From Streptomyces sp. GSL17-111 (lineage in GTDB: Bacteria; Actinomycetota; Actinomycetes; Streptomycetales; Streptomycetaceae), in contig NZ_JBAJNS010000001.1 in the NCBI RefSeq assembly GCF_037911585.1, positions 1,983,001 to 2,047,000 of the forward strand: 64,000 nucleotides of DNA. The letters run 5' to 3'. The notes below the pieces were generated by a model. It had not been told where the DNA came from. It made no database searches and saw only the letters and a list, made by a program, of their open reading frames with translations. Positions 55,788 to 63,251 of the stretch are shown here, one piece after another (within the stretch, counting starts at the first letter, position 1; every line of letters begins with the position of its first letter). The translations under genes and the position numbers were made by a program.

Positions 55788-56113
55788 GCACTCCTCCTCA
55801 AAGGCCGCCGCCGGCGGGGCCGGGCGAGGCGCGACGGCGGCACGGGGGCGGGGAACGCCCACACCACAGCACCCGCCGCGACGGGCGTACAGGGCCGCGC
55901 GGCATGTCGGGGGCGGCTCCCAGACTCCGGCCGTACCCGTTGTGCACCGGCACAGCGGGCGGGCGAACGTCCAGCGCACGGCCTTCGGAGCGGGTTGTGC
56001 CGGGGCCCACCGGCGGGTGGGCACGCCGAACGCACCCACCGGCGCCGGGGCGGGCCGGGGGTGCGGTCGGGTGCCGGCGCACGGGCCGGGGCACGCCGCC
56101 CCGGCCGGGGGCG
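55788..56113. promoter_or_regulatory. Region between PucR gene and liv operon: terminator and dyad
   Basis: No gene is seen in these 326 bases. A hairpin with 9-bp arms (56084-56092 with 56098-56106) directly follows the PucR stop and is probably its terminator. An inverted repeat TGTGC-N4-GCACA (55941-55954) lies about 155 bases upstream of livF and may be an operator; the liv promoter should be here. Confidence 0.55.
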
Positions 56114-57385
56114 TCAGCCGGGCAGGAGACGGCGTGCGGTGAGGGCCAGCGAGAGCTGCACCAGGTCCTCGGGACGGGAGAGCGAGCGGCCGGTGAGCTG
56201 TTCGCAGCGGCGCAGCCGGTTGAGCACGGTGTTGCGGTGGCAGTACAGCCGGGCCCCGGCGCGCGGCGCCGAACCGTCGCACTCCAGCCAGACGGTGAGG
56301 GTGTCCAGCAGCACGTCCCGGTCGGCCGGTTCCAGCCGCAGGAGCGGCCCCAGCACGCTGCGGGTCAGCGCGGCGGCGAGGGCGGGCGAGGAGACGGTGA
56401 GGGCGGCGGGCAGGTGGTCGTCCAGGACGACGGCCGGGCCGTCGGGGGTGGCGCAGCGCAGCGCGGTGTCGGCGAGCTTGCGGGCGTCGCCGAGCGCGGC
56501 CAGGCCCTCCACCACGGAGCTGACGCCCATGCGGGCGCCGGGCGGGAGGCGCAGGGCGTGGGCCACCTCCTGCGGCGTGGCGTCGCCGAGGAGGGCGATG
56601 GCGCGCACCGCCTCGCGGCCCTCGTCGTCCGGACCGCCGTGCCACAGCAGCCGGGTGCCGCGCCGGGCGACCGGCAGGCGTCCGCCCGGCAGGCCGCCGG
56701 CGTTCGCGCCGGTGACGGTGACGACGGCGTACCGGCCGTCCTCGGGGAGGTCGAGCGCGGCCGCCGCCTCGGGCAGGTCGGCGATGCGGGTGGTGCCGTC
56801 GAGCAGGCCCTGCACGAGGAGCCGCAGCCGGTTCTCCCGGCGCCAGGCGAGTTGCCGGTCGGTCTCCCGGAAGGCGTCCGCGACCAGGGCGCAGTGCTCG
56901 TCGACGAAGTTCCACACGTCGGCCGCGAGGTGCACCAGGAGCCGCACGTCGTCGGGGTCGGTGCGCTCGGTCTCCTCGATCAGCGCCTGCCAGACGATCG
57001 CGCCGCCGCGCCGGAAGGCGTGCAGCACGGCGTCCAGCGGAACGCCCTGTTCGGCCCGGTGCACCCCGATCTCCCAGGTGCAGCGGCGCGCGGCGTCCCG
57101 GAACTGGCGGGGGCGCACCAGCGAGCTGACGTTGTAGCGCAGCGAGCGGTGCACCTCCTGCCACACGTCGTCGCCGTCGGCCGCGATGGCGGCACGGTAG
57201 GACGTCTCCCGGTCACCGAGGTAGGTGACCAGGCGGTCGGTGAGCTGCGGCAGTTCCTCGATGAGGACGCGCGCGGCGCGGTGCAGGACCGCGAGGGCCT
57301 CGGGATCGGCCCGCGTCCGTACGGGCGGCGGCATGGCCGGCGCCCCGGCACGCGTACGGACCCGGGACAGTACGTCTGGCTGCAT
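56114..57385 (-). CDS. PucR/CdaR family transcriptional regulator
   Basis: This 423-residue regulator has an N-terminal RsbT-co-antagonist-like helical domain (about 30-180), a middle GGDEF-like fold without catalytic motif, and the C-terminal PucR helix-turn-helix (LLDTLTVWLECDGSAPRAGARLYCHRNTVLNRLRRCEQLTG). ATG 57385 follows GGAGG at 6 bases. It is encoded just upstream of the liv operon on the same strand, separated by a terminator; PucR proteins usually activate adjacent transport or catabolic genes, so the transporter is the likely target. Confidence 0.93.
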   Translation of the reverse strand: MQPDVLSRVRTRAGAPAMPPPVRTRADPEALAVLHRAARVLIEELPQLTDRLVTYLGDRETSYRAAIAADGDDVWQEVHRSLRYNVSSLVRPRQFRDAARRCTWEIGVHRAEQGVPLDAVLHAFRRGGAIVWQALIEETERTDPDDVRLLVHLAADVWNFVDEHCALVADAFRETDRQLAWRRENRLRLLVQGLLDGTTRIADLPEAAAALDLPEDGRYAVVTVTGANAGGLPGGRLPVARRGTRLLWHGGPDDEGREAVRAIALLGDATPQEVAHALRLPPGARMGVSSVVEGLAALGDARKLADTALRCATPDGPAVVLDDHLPAALTVSSPALAAALTRSVLGPLLRLEPADRDVLLDTLTVWLECDGSAPRAGARLYCHRNTVLNRLRRCEQLTGRSLSRPEDLVQLSLALTARRLLPG

Positions 57386-57548
57386 CAGAGTCCTCCACCT
57401 CGGTGGGCCCTGGCGTCAGGCGGGCGGACCGCCCGGCCGTCGGAGCACTCAGCATGACATACCACCCGGTCGGTAACCCAGACGAGCGACCGAAGTCGGC
57501 ATCACTCCGTGACCTCCGGACGCCCCCGGCACCCCGGGCCCGCGCGGC

Positions 57549-58847
57549 TCAGAAGGCGGCCCACTCCGGCCGCTCCACCCGCCCCACCAACCTGGTCAGT
57601 TCCACGCGGGAGCGCACACCGAGCGCCGTGAAGACGTTGCGCAGGTGGTAGTCGACCGTGCGCGGGCTGACCCCGAGCAGTTCGGAGACCTCACGGTTGG
57701 TCGCCCCCTCGGCCACGTACCGGGTGATCCGCAGCTGTTGCGGGGTGAGCGCGCCGAGCGGCCAGCCGCCGCACGCCCCGACGTCGGCCAGCAGCCGGTG
57801 CGCCGCACGGCGGGCGGCGAGCGTGGCACCGGCGTACACCAGCCGGGCCACGACGGGCGGGTCGAAGCGCAGCGCCCCGCCGCCCGTCCGCACCAGCCCG
57901 GCGTGCTCGGCGGGCTCCAGGCAGACCGGGTCGAGCCCGGCGGCCCGCACCGCCCCGAGCCAGCGCCGGACGCCGTCCGCCGCGCCGTCCCGGCCCGCCG
58001 ACCGCTCCGCGCCCGGCCCGGCCGCCCGGCGCAACGTGTCGGTGGCGGCCAGCAGCAGGGCGGTGCGGGTGTCGGCGGGCAGCTCCCGCACCCGGGCCGC
58101 GTACCGGCCGAGCAGCGAGCCGGGCGGGTGGGGCCCCTCCCAGGCGGGCGCGCCCGGCCCGGCGGCCCCCGGCAGGGCCGCGAGTTCGGCCAGCACCCCG
58201 GGGACGCCGCCCGCCTCGGCCAGCAGCCGCTCCCGCGCCCCGGTGTCCGGACCGGCGGGCAGCAGGTCGTCCAGGAGCGCCGCGCACGACGCCCGGCCCA
58301 GCCGCCCGACGTGGCGCACCGGCAGTCCGGCGAACTCCGGCGCGTCGGCCGCGTCCCGTTCCACGGTCAGCACCAGCCCCACGGCGAGCCCCTGGCCCAG
58401 TCGGCGGGCGGCGAAACCGAGGGCCGAGCGGGAGGCCGCGTCGATGTGGTGGGCGTCGTCCACGCACAGCAGCACCGGCCCGGCGGACGCGGTCAGGGCG
58501 CGCAGCGCGCGCAGCAGTTCCAGCGCGGCCGGCCGGTCGCCGGGCCACCGCGCCGGGGGCGCCGCGAGGCCGAGCGCGGCGGCCCGGCTGAGCACGGCGT
58601 GCAGCCCGGCGTGCGGCCAGCCGCGCTCGGCGAGGACCCCGGCGACGTCCACCACGGGCCCCGGCCGGAACGCCCGCGCCGCGTACCGGAGCAGGGTCGT
58701 GCGCCCGCAGCCGGGGGGCGCGGTGAGGAGCAGGGCGCCGCCGTGGCCGTGCCGCACACCGTCCAGCAGCGCGTGGAGGTCGGTGAGCTCGGCGTCCCGG
58801 CCATGCGGCCCGGCGGGGCGGGACGAGAGGGAGCCTGCGCGCGTCAT
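57549..58847 (-). CDS. Short LuxR family ATP-binding regulator (truncated LAL type)
   Basis: This 432-residue protein combines an N-terminal ATPase (Walker A APPGCGRTT, Walker B-like VLLCVDDAHHID) with a C-terminal LuxR helix-turn-helix (LTPQQLRITRYVAEGATNREVSELLGVSPRTVDYHLRNVFTALG in part). Full LAL regulators have about 900 residues; here the TPR-like middle is replaced by a short Ala/Gly/Arg-rich linker, so it is about half-size, with both ends intact. I prefer ATG 58847; GTG 58871 is possible. It lies between the PucR gene and the cutinase gene, all on the minus strand. Confidence 0.87.
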   Translation of the reverse strand: MTRAGSLSSRPAGPHGRDAELTDLHALLDGVRHGHGGALLLTAPPGCGRTTLLRYAARAFRPGPVVDVAGVLAERGWPHAGLHAVLSRAAALGLAAPPARWPGDRPAALELLRALRALTASAGPVLLCVDDAHHIDAASRSALGFAARRLGQGLAVGLVLTVERDAADAPEFAGLPVRHVGRLGRASCAALLDDLLPAGPDTGARERLLAEAGGVPGVLAELAALPGAAGPGAPAWEGPHPPGSLLGRYAARVRELPADTRTALLLAATDTLRRAAGPGAERSAGRDGAADGVRRWLGAVRAAGLDPVCLEPAEHAGLVRTGGGALRFDPPVVARLVYAGATLAARRAAHRLLADVGACGGWPLGALTPQQLRITRYVAEGATNREVSELLGVSPRTVDYHLRNVFTALGVRSRVELTRLVGRVERPEWAAF

Positions 58848-58903
58848 CCCGCCATCATCGGGACCGGCCACCGGGGTGCGGCAAGGGGCGGTCCCCCAGC
58901 ATG

Positions 58904-58943
58904 CCGAGGGCGGGGCTGTGCCTCGGCACAGCCCCGCCCTCGG
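58904..58943. terminator. Terminator of the cutinase gene
   Basis: A perfect 19-bp inverted repeat (58904-58922 with 58925-58943) with a minimal loop, 8 bases after the cutinase stop. It separates it from the LuxR gene. Confidence 0.88.
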
Positions 58944-58950
58944 GTGAACG

Positions 58951-59856
58951 TCAGGAGGAGTGGGGGCAGTTGCCCCGGTACTCCTCGATGGTGAGGCTCG
59001 GGCGCGGGATCGGGCAGAGGAACTGCTCGTAGCGCGTGTCGTCGTCGATGAAGCGCTTCAGCCAGGAGATGCCGTACTTCGCGATGGTGGTGTTGGAGAA
59101 GTTGGGCGCGAAGTGGTCGGCGTTGTTCAGCTCCAGGTACGCGCGGTCGAGGTCACCGGGCAGGGACTCGTAGAACGGCTCCGAGTGTGTGGCCACGGGG
59201 GCGACGCTGTCGCGCTCGGCGCCCACGATGAGGGTGGGCGTGCGCAGTTCGGGCCAGCGCTTGTCCGTGTTCCACGGGGTGAGCGGCACGGCGGCCTTCA
59301 GGCTGGGCCGCTCCTTGGCGGCCTCCAGTGACCCGCCGCCGCCCATGGAGTGGCCCATCACGCCCAGCCGGTCCGGGTCGATGCGGTCGCGGACGCTGCT
59401 GTCCTCGGTCAGGTAGTCGAGCGCGGCGAGGAGCTGGTCGCCCCGGCTGGCGGGGAAGTCGAAGCGCGAGTTCGTGTCGATGACGATGATGACGAAGCCC
59501 CGGGAGGCCAGGCGCGGGCCGAGCCATTCCATCGTCTCCTTGCCCGCCGTGTAGCCGGGCGAGACGGCCACCGCGCCGAACGTGCCGTCGCTGGTGTCGG
59601 TCGGGTAGTAGACGGTGCCGCCGCCGAAGCCCCTGACGTACCAGGACGGGACGTCGAAGTCGTCGACGGAGTAGTGGCCGAGGGGGGCTTCGACGCTCGA
59701 CTCCGTGGGGGCCGGGCCGCGCTCGTAGGGGTTGTCGGCCGCCACGGTGACGGGGGCGCCCTCGGTGGCCTGGGCGCCGTGGGCGGCCTGGGCGCCGCTG
59801 AGGAGGAGGAGCCCGGCGATGCCGGCCGAGGCGAGACGTGAGCGATGGGTGCGCAC
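58951..59856 (-). CDS. Secreted cutinase / polyester hydrolase (PET hydrolase-like)
   Basis: This 301-residue alpha/beta-hydrolase resembles Thermobifida fusca cutinases along its whole length. Signal peptide about 1-40 with mature start near DNPYERGPAPTESS; oxyanion Tyr102 in SPGYTAG; nucleophile Ser170 in GHSMGGGGSL, followed by Met171; Trp195 in PLTPWN; Asp216 in GAERDSVAP; His248 in NADHFAPN; C-terminal Cys281 and Cys297 placed as the known disulfide, in RYEQFLCP and YRGNCP. These are the residues that line the PET-binding cleft in type I PET hydrolases. It should cleave cutin or synthetic polyesters outside the cell. GTG 59856 follows GGAAGGA at 8 bases. Confidence 0.95.
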   Translation of the reverse strand: MRTHRSRLASAGIAGLLLLSGAQAAHGAQATEGAPVTVAADNPYERGPAPTESSVEAPLGHYSVDDFDVPSWYVRGFGGGTVYYPTDTSDGTFGAVAVSPGYTAGKETMEWLGPRLASRGFVIIVIDTNSRFDFPASRGDQLLAALDYLTEDSSVRDRIDPDRLGVMGHSMGGGGSLEAAKERPSLKAAVPLTPWNTDKRWPELRTPTLIVGAERDSVAPVATHSEPFYESLPGDLDRAYLELNNADHFAPNFSNTTIAKYGISWLKRFIDDDTRYEQFLCPIPRPSLTIEEYRGNCPHSS

Positions 59857-59950
59857 GGTGGGGGTCCTTCCGGTCAGTGCCGTTGACCCCGCCACGATGG
59901 CGCTCCGGTCGCGTGGCCGCCCCGGTGTAATCGCCAGTGTCCGCCTCGGA

Positions 59951-60002
59951 CCGCCCGACGCCGGACCGCCCGCCTCGGACCGCCCGGCCCGGCGTCGGGC
60001 GG
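59951..60002. terminator. Hairpin with internal direct repeats after deoR-type gene
   Basis: Perfect 14-bp arms (59951-59964 with 59989-60002) around a 24-base loop. A 17-bp direct repeat (59941-59957 and 59970-59986) is interleaved with it. It follows the DeoR gene stop by 12 bases. Confidence 0.7.
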
Positions 60003-60014
60003 CCTCTGGCCGCC

Positions 60015-60974
60015 TCAGCCCCGGCGGCGCGGCGCCAGGTCCGCCACCGAACCCGGCCCGCCGCGCAGCGGCGGCGGGGACGCGGGGTGGTTGCGCCGCT
60101 GCCCCGGCAACGGCACCTCCTGGCGCGCCGATGGCCCGGGATACTGCGGCTGGTGCGGCTGCTGGGGGGCGTCGGCGCGCTCCTGCACCGGGCCGGGCCC
60201 GGCCACCGCGATCTGCACCCCCTGGTCCGCCAGGGCCTGCAACTCCCCGCCCGCCCGCTCGTTCTCGGCCGGGGGCTCGTCCGTCACCAGGTGGGTGATG
60301 AGGTCGGTCGGCACCGTCTGGAACATGGTGTCCGTGCCCAGCTTCGTGTGGTCGGCGACGACGACCACCTCGGCGGCGGACTGCACGAGCGCCCGGTCCA
60401 CGCTGGCGGACAGCATGTTGGAGGTGGACAGCCCTCGTTCGGCCGTCAGACCACTGCCGGAGAGGAACGCACGCGAGACCCGCAGCCCGTGCAGCGACTG
60501 CTCGGCACCGCTGCCGACCAGGGCGTAGTTGGAGCCGCGCAGCGTGCCGCCCGTCATCACGACCTCCACCCGGTTGGCGTGCGCGAGGGCCTGCGCGACC
60601 AGCAGGGAGTTGGTGACGACGGTCAGGCCCGGCACCCGGGCCAAGCGCCGGGCCAGCTCCTGCGTGGTGGTCCCGGCACCGACGACGATGGCCTCGCCCT
60701 CCTGGACCAGCCCGGCGGCCAGGTCGGCGATGGCCGTCTTCTCCGCGGTGGCCAGGTGCGACTTGTGCGGGAACCCGGACTCCCGGGTGTACCCGCCGGG
60801 CAGCACCGCACCGCCGTGCCGGCGGTCCAGCAGCCCTTCGGACTCCAGGGCGCGGACGTCGCGCCGCACGGTGACTTCGGAGGTCTGGACGACGCGGGCC
60901 AACTCCCGGAGCGACACCGCTCCGTTGGCCCGGACCATCTCGAGGATCAATTGTCGACGTTCTGCAGCGAACAC
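60015..60974 (-). CDS. DeoR/GlpR family transcriptional regulator
   Basis: This 319-residue regulator starts at GTG 60974 (FAAERRQLILEMVRANGAVSLRELARVV split), giving the usual N-terminal DeoR helix-turn-helix with TSEVTVRRDVRALESEGLL. The C-terminal sugar-phosphate-binding DeoRC domain contains VGAGTTTQELARRL and VVVADHTKLG. After about residue 245 a Pro/Gln/Arg-rich tail of some 70 residues is probably disordered. No ribosome site is present, but a promoter is spaced for a leaderless message. Its place beside nucleoside phosphorylase suggests a role in (deoxy)nucleoside or sugar metabolism. I recall SCO4920 as the counterpart. Confidence 0.92.
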   Translation of the reverse strand: MFAAERRQLILEMVRANGAVSLRELARVVQTSEVTVRRDVRALESEGLLDRRHGGAVLPGGYTRESGFPHKSHLATAEKTAIADLAAGLVQEGEAIVVGAGTTTQELARRLARVPGLTVVTNSLLVAQALAHANRVEVVMTGGTLRGSNYALVGSGAEQSLHGLRVSRAFLSGSGLTAERGLSTSNMLSASVDRALVQSAAEVVVVADHTKLGTDTMFQTVPTDLITHLVTDEPPAENERAGGELQALADQGVQIAVAGPGPVQERADAPQQPHQPQYPGPSARQEVPLPGQRRNHPASPPPLRGGPGSVADLAPRRRG

Positions 60975-60981
60975 AGAACTG

Positions 60982-61011
60982 ACAGTAACGTGAAAGACCG
61001 CCAACTTTCAG
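60982..61011 (-). promoter_or_regulatory. Leaderless deoR-type promoter with autoregulatory dyad
   Basis: Minus strand: -35 CTGAAA (61011-61006), an 18-base spacer, -10 TACTGT (60987-60982), placing the start at the GTG. The dyad TGAAAG-N8-CTTTCA (60991-61010) covers the -35 and spacer, as for autorepression. Confidence 0.6.
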
Positions 61012-61110
61012 CTATATGCCGCAATTAACCGAAGATGGCCATGTCGCACACCGCGATGTGGTAGAGGCGGACCGCCGCGCAGCGGGAGGTGCGTCCCGTA
61101 GCGGCCGGCC

Positions 61111-62532
61111 TCAGTCCTGCGCCGCCTTGCGGGTGTGCAACTGCCGCGCCACCTCGGCGATCGAGCCCGACAGCGACGGGTACACGGTGAAGGCGTTGGC
61201 GATCTGCTCCACGGTCAGGTTGTTGTCCACGGCGATCGAGATCGGGTGGATCAACTCGCTCGCGCGCGGCGACACGACGACACCGCCCACCACGATGCCG
61301 GTGCCCGGACGGCAGAACAGCTTCACGAAACCGTCCCGCACACCCTGCATCTTCGCGCGCGGGTTACGCAGCAGCGGCAGCTTGACCGTCCACGCGTCGA
61401 TGCGGCCCTCGTCCGCGTCGGCCTGCGAGTAGCCGACGGTGGCGATCTCCGGGTCGGTGAAGATGTTCGCCGACACCGTCTTGAGGTCCAGCGGCGCCAC
61501 CGTCTCACCGAGGATGTGGTACATCGCCACCCGGCCCTGCTTCGCCGCGACGGAGGCCAGCGCGAGGACGCCCGTGCAGTCACCGGCCGCGTAGACGCCG
61601 GGCGCCGTCGTCCGGGAGACCTTGTCCGTCCAGATGTGGCCGGATTCCTTCAGCCGCACCCCGGCCTCCTCCAGGCCCAGCCCCGAGGTGTTGGGCACCG
61701 CGCCGACCGCCATCAGGCAGTGCGAGCCGGTGATCACGCGCCCGTCGGAGAGCGTCACCTCCACCCGGTCCCCGACCCGCTTGGCCGACGCGGCGCGGGA
61801 GCGGGCCATGACGTTCATCCCCCGGCGCCGGAAGACGTCCTCCAGGACGGCGGCGGCGTCCGGGTCCTCGCCGGGCAGCACCCGGTCGCGCGAGGAGACG
61901 AGCGTGACGTGCGAACCCAGCGACTGGTAGGCCCCGGCGAACTCGGCACCCGTCACACCGGAGCCGACGACGATCAGCTCCTCCGGCAGCTCGTCCAGGT
62001 CGTAGACCTGCTTCCAGTTCAGGATGCGCTCGCCGTCCGGCTGCGCGTCCGGGATCTCCCTCGGGTGACCGCCGGTGGAGATGAGCACGGCGTCCGCCGT
62101 CAGCGTCTCCTCGGTGCCGTCGGCCGCCGTCACCACGACCGTGCGCGAGCCGTCCGGGCCCTGTTGCGGCTCCAGCCGTCCGCGCCCGCGCATGACGCGG
62201 GCCCCCGCGCGGGTCACCGAGGCGGTGATGTCGTGCGACTGGGCCAGGGCCAGCCGTTTCACCCGGCGGTTCACCTTGCCCAGGTCCACGCCGATGCCGT
62301 CCTCCGCCCCGTCCCCGCCGAGCGTGATGCCCAGCTCCTGGTAGGAGGAGTCGAAGTTCGTCTTGACCTCCGCCGTGGCGATCAGGGTCTTGGACGGGAC
62401 GCAGTCGGTCAGCACCGACGCGCCGCCGAGGCCGTCGAGGTCGACGACCGTCACCTCCGCCCCGAGCTGCGCGGCCACCAGCCCCGCCTCGTATCCGCCG
62501 GGTCCGCCACCGATAATCACGATCCGAGTCAC
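61111..62532 (-). CDS. LpdA-type NAD(P)H dehydrogenase (quinone), flavoprotein disulfide reductase family
   Basis: This 473-residue FAD protein has the dihydrolipoamide dehydrogenase fold: MTRIVIIGGGPGGYEAGLVAAQLGA split at the N-terminus, NAD-binding VVGSGVTGAEFAGAYQSLG near 190, GVYAAGDCTG near 310, and a dimerisation domain. The redox motif reads GGASVLTDCVPSK: Cys44 is kept but the first cysteine is Ser39, so no disulfide can form. The same change occurs in mycobacterial LpdA (Rv3303c), a quinone reductase. So it is not a lipoamide dehydrogenase. The GTG start has GGAG closely upstream. Confidence 0.9.
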   Translation of the reverse strand: MTRIVIIGGGPGGYEAGLVAAQLGAEVTVVDLDGLGGASVLTDCVPSKTLIATAEVKTNFDSSYQELGITLGGDGAEDGIGVDLGKVNRRVKRLALAQSHDITASVTRAGARVMRGRGRLEPQQGPDGSRTVVVTAADGTEETLTADAVLISTGGHPREIPDAQPDGERILNWKQVYDLDELPEELIVVGSGVTGAEFAGAYQSLGSHVTLVSSRDRVLPGEDPDAAAVLEDVFRRRGMNVMARSRAASAKRVGDRVEVTLSDGRVITGSHCLMAVGAVPNTSGLGLEEAGVRLKESGHIWTDKVSRTTAPGVYAAGDCTGVLALASVAAKQGRVAMYHILGETVAPLDLKTVSANIFTDPEIATVGYSQADADEGRIDAWTVKLPLLRNPRAKMQGVRDGFVKLFCRPGTGIVVGGVVVSPRASELIHPISIAVDNNLTVEQIANAFTVYPSLSGSIAEVARQLHTRKAAQD

Positions 62533-62624
62533 GTGCTCCAGTGTCCCTCACGACCCCCCGCCGTGCGCGAGGGGCACCCTTCGGCCACCCAGGTGCCGTC
62601 GGGCGCTCCCGTACCCTTTGACGC

Positions 62625-63062
62625 ATGTCGCTCTACGCCGCGTACGCAGGAAACCTGGACGCCCGGCTGATGGCCCGCCGCGCCCCGCACTCCCCGCTGC
62701 GCGGCACCGGCTGGATCACGGACTGGCGGCTGACCTTCGGCGGGGAGCACATGGGCTGGGAGGGCGCATTGGCCACCCTCGTCGAGTCGCCGCGCTCGGA
62801 GGTCTTCGTCGCGCTCTACGACATCGCCCCGATGGACGAGGACGGCATGGACCGCTGGGAGGGCGTCGGCCTCGACATCTACCGCCGCATGCGCGTGCGC
62901 GTGCACACCCTCGACGGCGACGAGGCGGCGTGGATCTACGTGCTGAACGGCTTCGAGGGCGGCCTGCCCTCCCCCCGGTACCTCGGGGAGATCGCCGACG
63001 CCGCCGAGTCGGCGGGCGCCCCGCACGACTACGTGATGACGCTGCGCAAGCACCCCTGCTGA
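62625..63062 (+). CDS. Gamma-glutamylcyclotransferase family protein
   Basis: This 145-residue protein has the GGCT/AIG2-like fold start SLYAAYAGNLDARLMARRAPHSPLRG, RLTFGG, and DEDGMDRWEGVGLDIYRRMRVRV with acidic residues in the active-site loop. It may release 5-oxoproline from gamma-glutamyl peptides, though activity of bacterial members is often unproven. TACCCT (62612-62617) ends 7 bases before the ATG and no ribosome site is present, so translation is probably leaderless. It is divergent from the lpdA-like gene. Confidence 0.85.
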   Translation: MSLYAAYAGNLDARLMARRAPHSPLRGTGWITDWRLTFGGEHMGWEGALATLVESPRSEVFVALYDIAPMDEDGMDRWEGVGLDIYRRMRVRVHTLDGDEAAWIYVLNGFEGGLPSPRYLGEIADAAESAGAPHDYVMTLRKHPC

Positions 63063-63215
63063 CGCCGCGGCCCCGCTGACGCCGCCGACCTGCGCCCTTC
63101 CGGCTGCCGCCCGGCCTGAGCGGCCCGCCCGAGTCCGCCGTCCCGGCGCGGCGGGAGGGACGCACGAACGGGCACCCCCGCGGTTCGTGGTTTCCACCGG
63201 AGTCCGCCAGGGCTT

Positions 63216-63245
63216 CTACGCGCGTAGCCAAAAAGCGGCTACCCT
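63216..63245 (+). promoter_or_regulatory. Promoter of purine-nucleoside phosphorylase with palindrome
   Basis: -10 TACCCT (63240-63245) ends 6 bases before GTG 63252, so the message should be leaderless. The perfect palindrome CTACGCGCGTAG (63216-63227) occupies the -35 position, where no normal -35 is seen; a second short dyad TAGCC-N7-GGCTA (63225-63241) overlaps. A regulator site is likely. Confidence 0.55.
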
Positions 63246-63251
63246 CTTCGC

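Noticed and set aside
59941..60002. Direct repeats at the right edge as an attachment site of an integrated element
   Set aside because: The 17-bp repeat is tandem within one hairpin, no copy was noticed at the left edge near 15.6 kb, and no integrase is present.
61111..62532. Dihydrolipoamide dehydrogenase
   Set aside because: The redox motif has Ser39 instead of the first cysteine and no other E3-complex genes are near.
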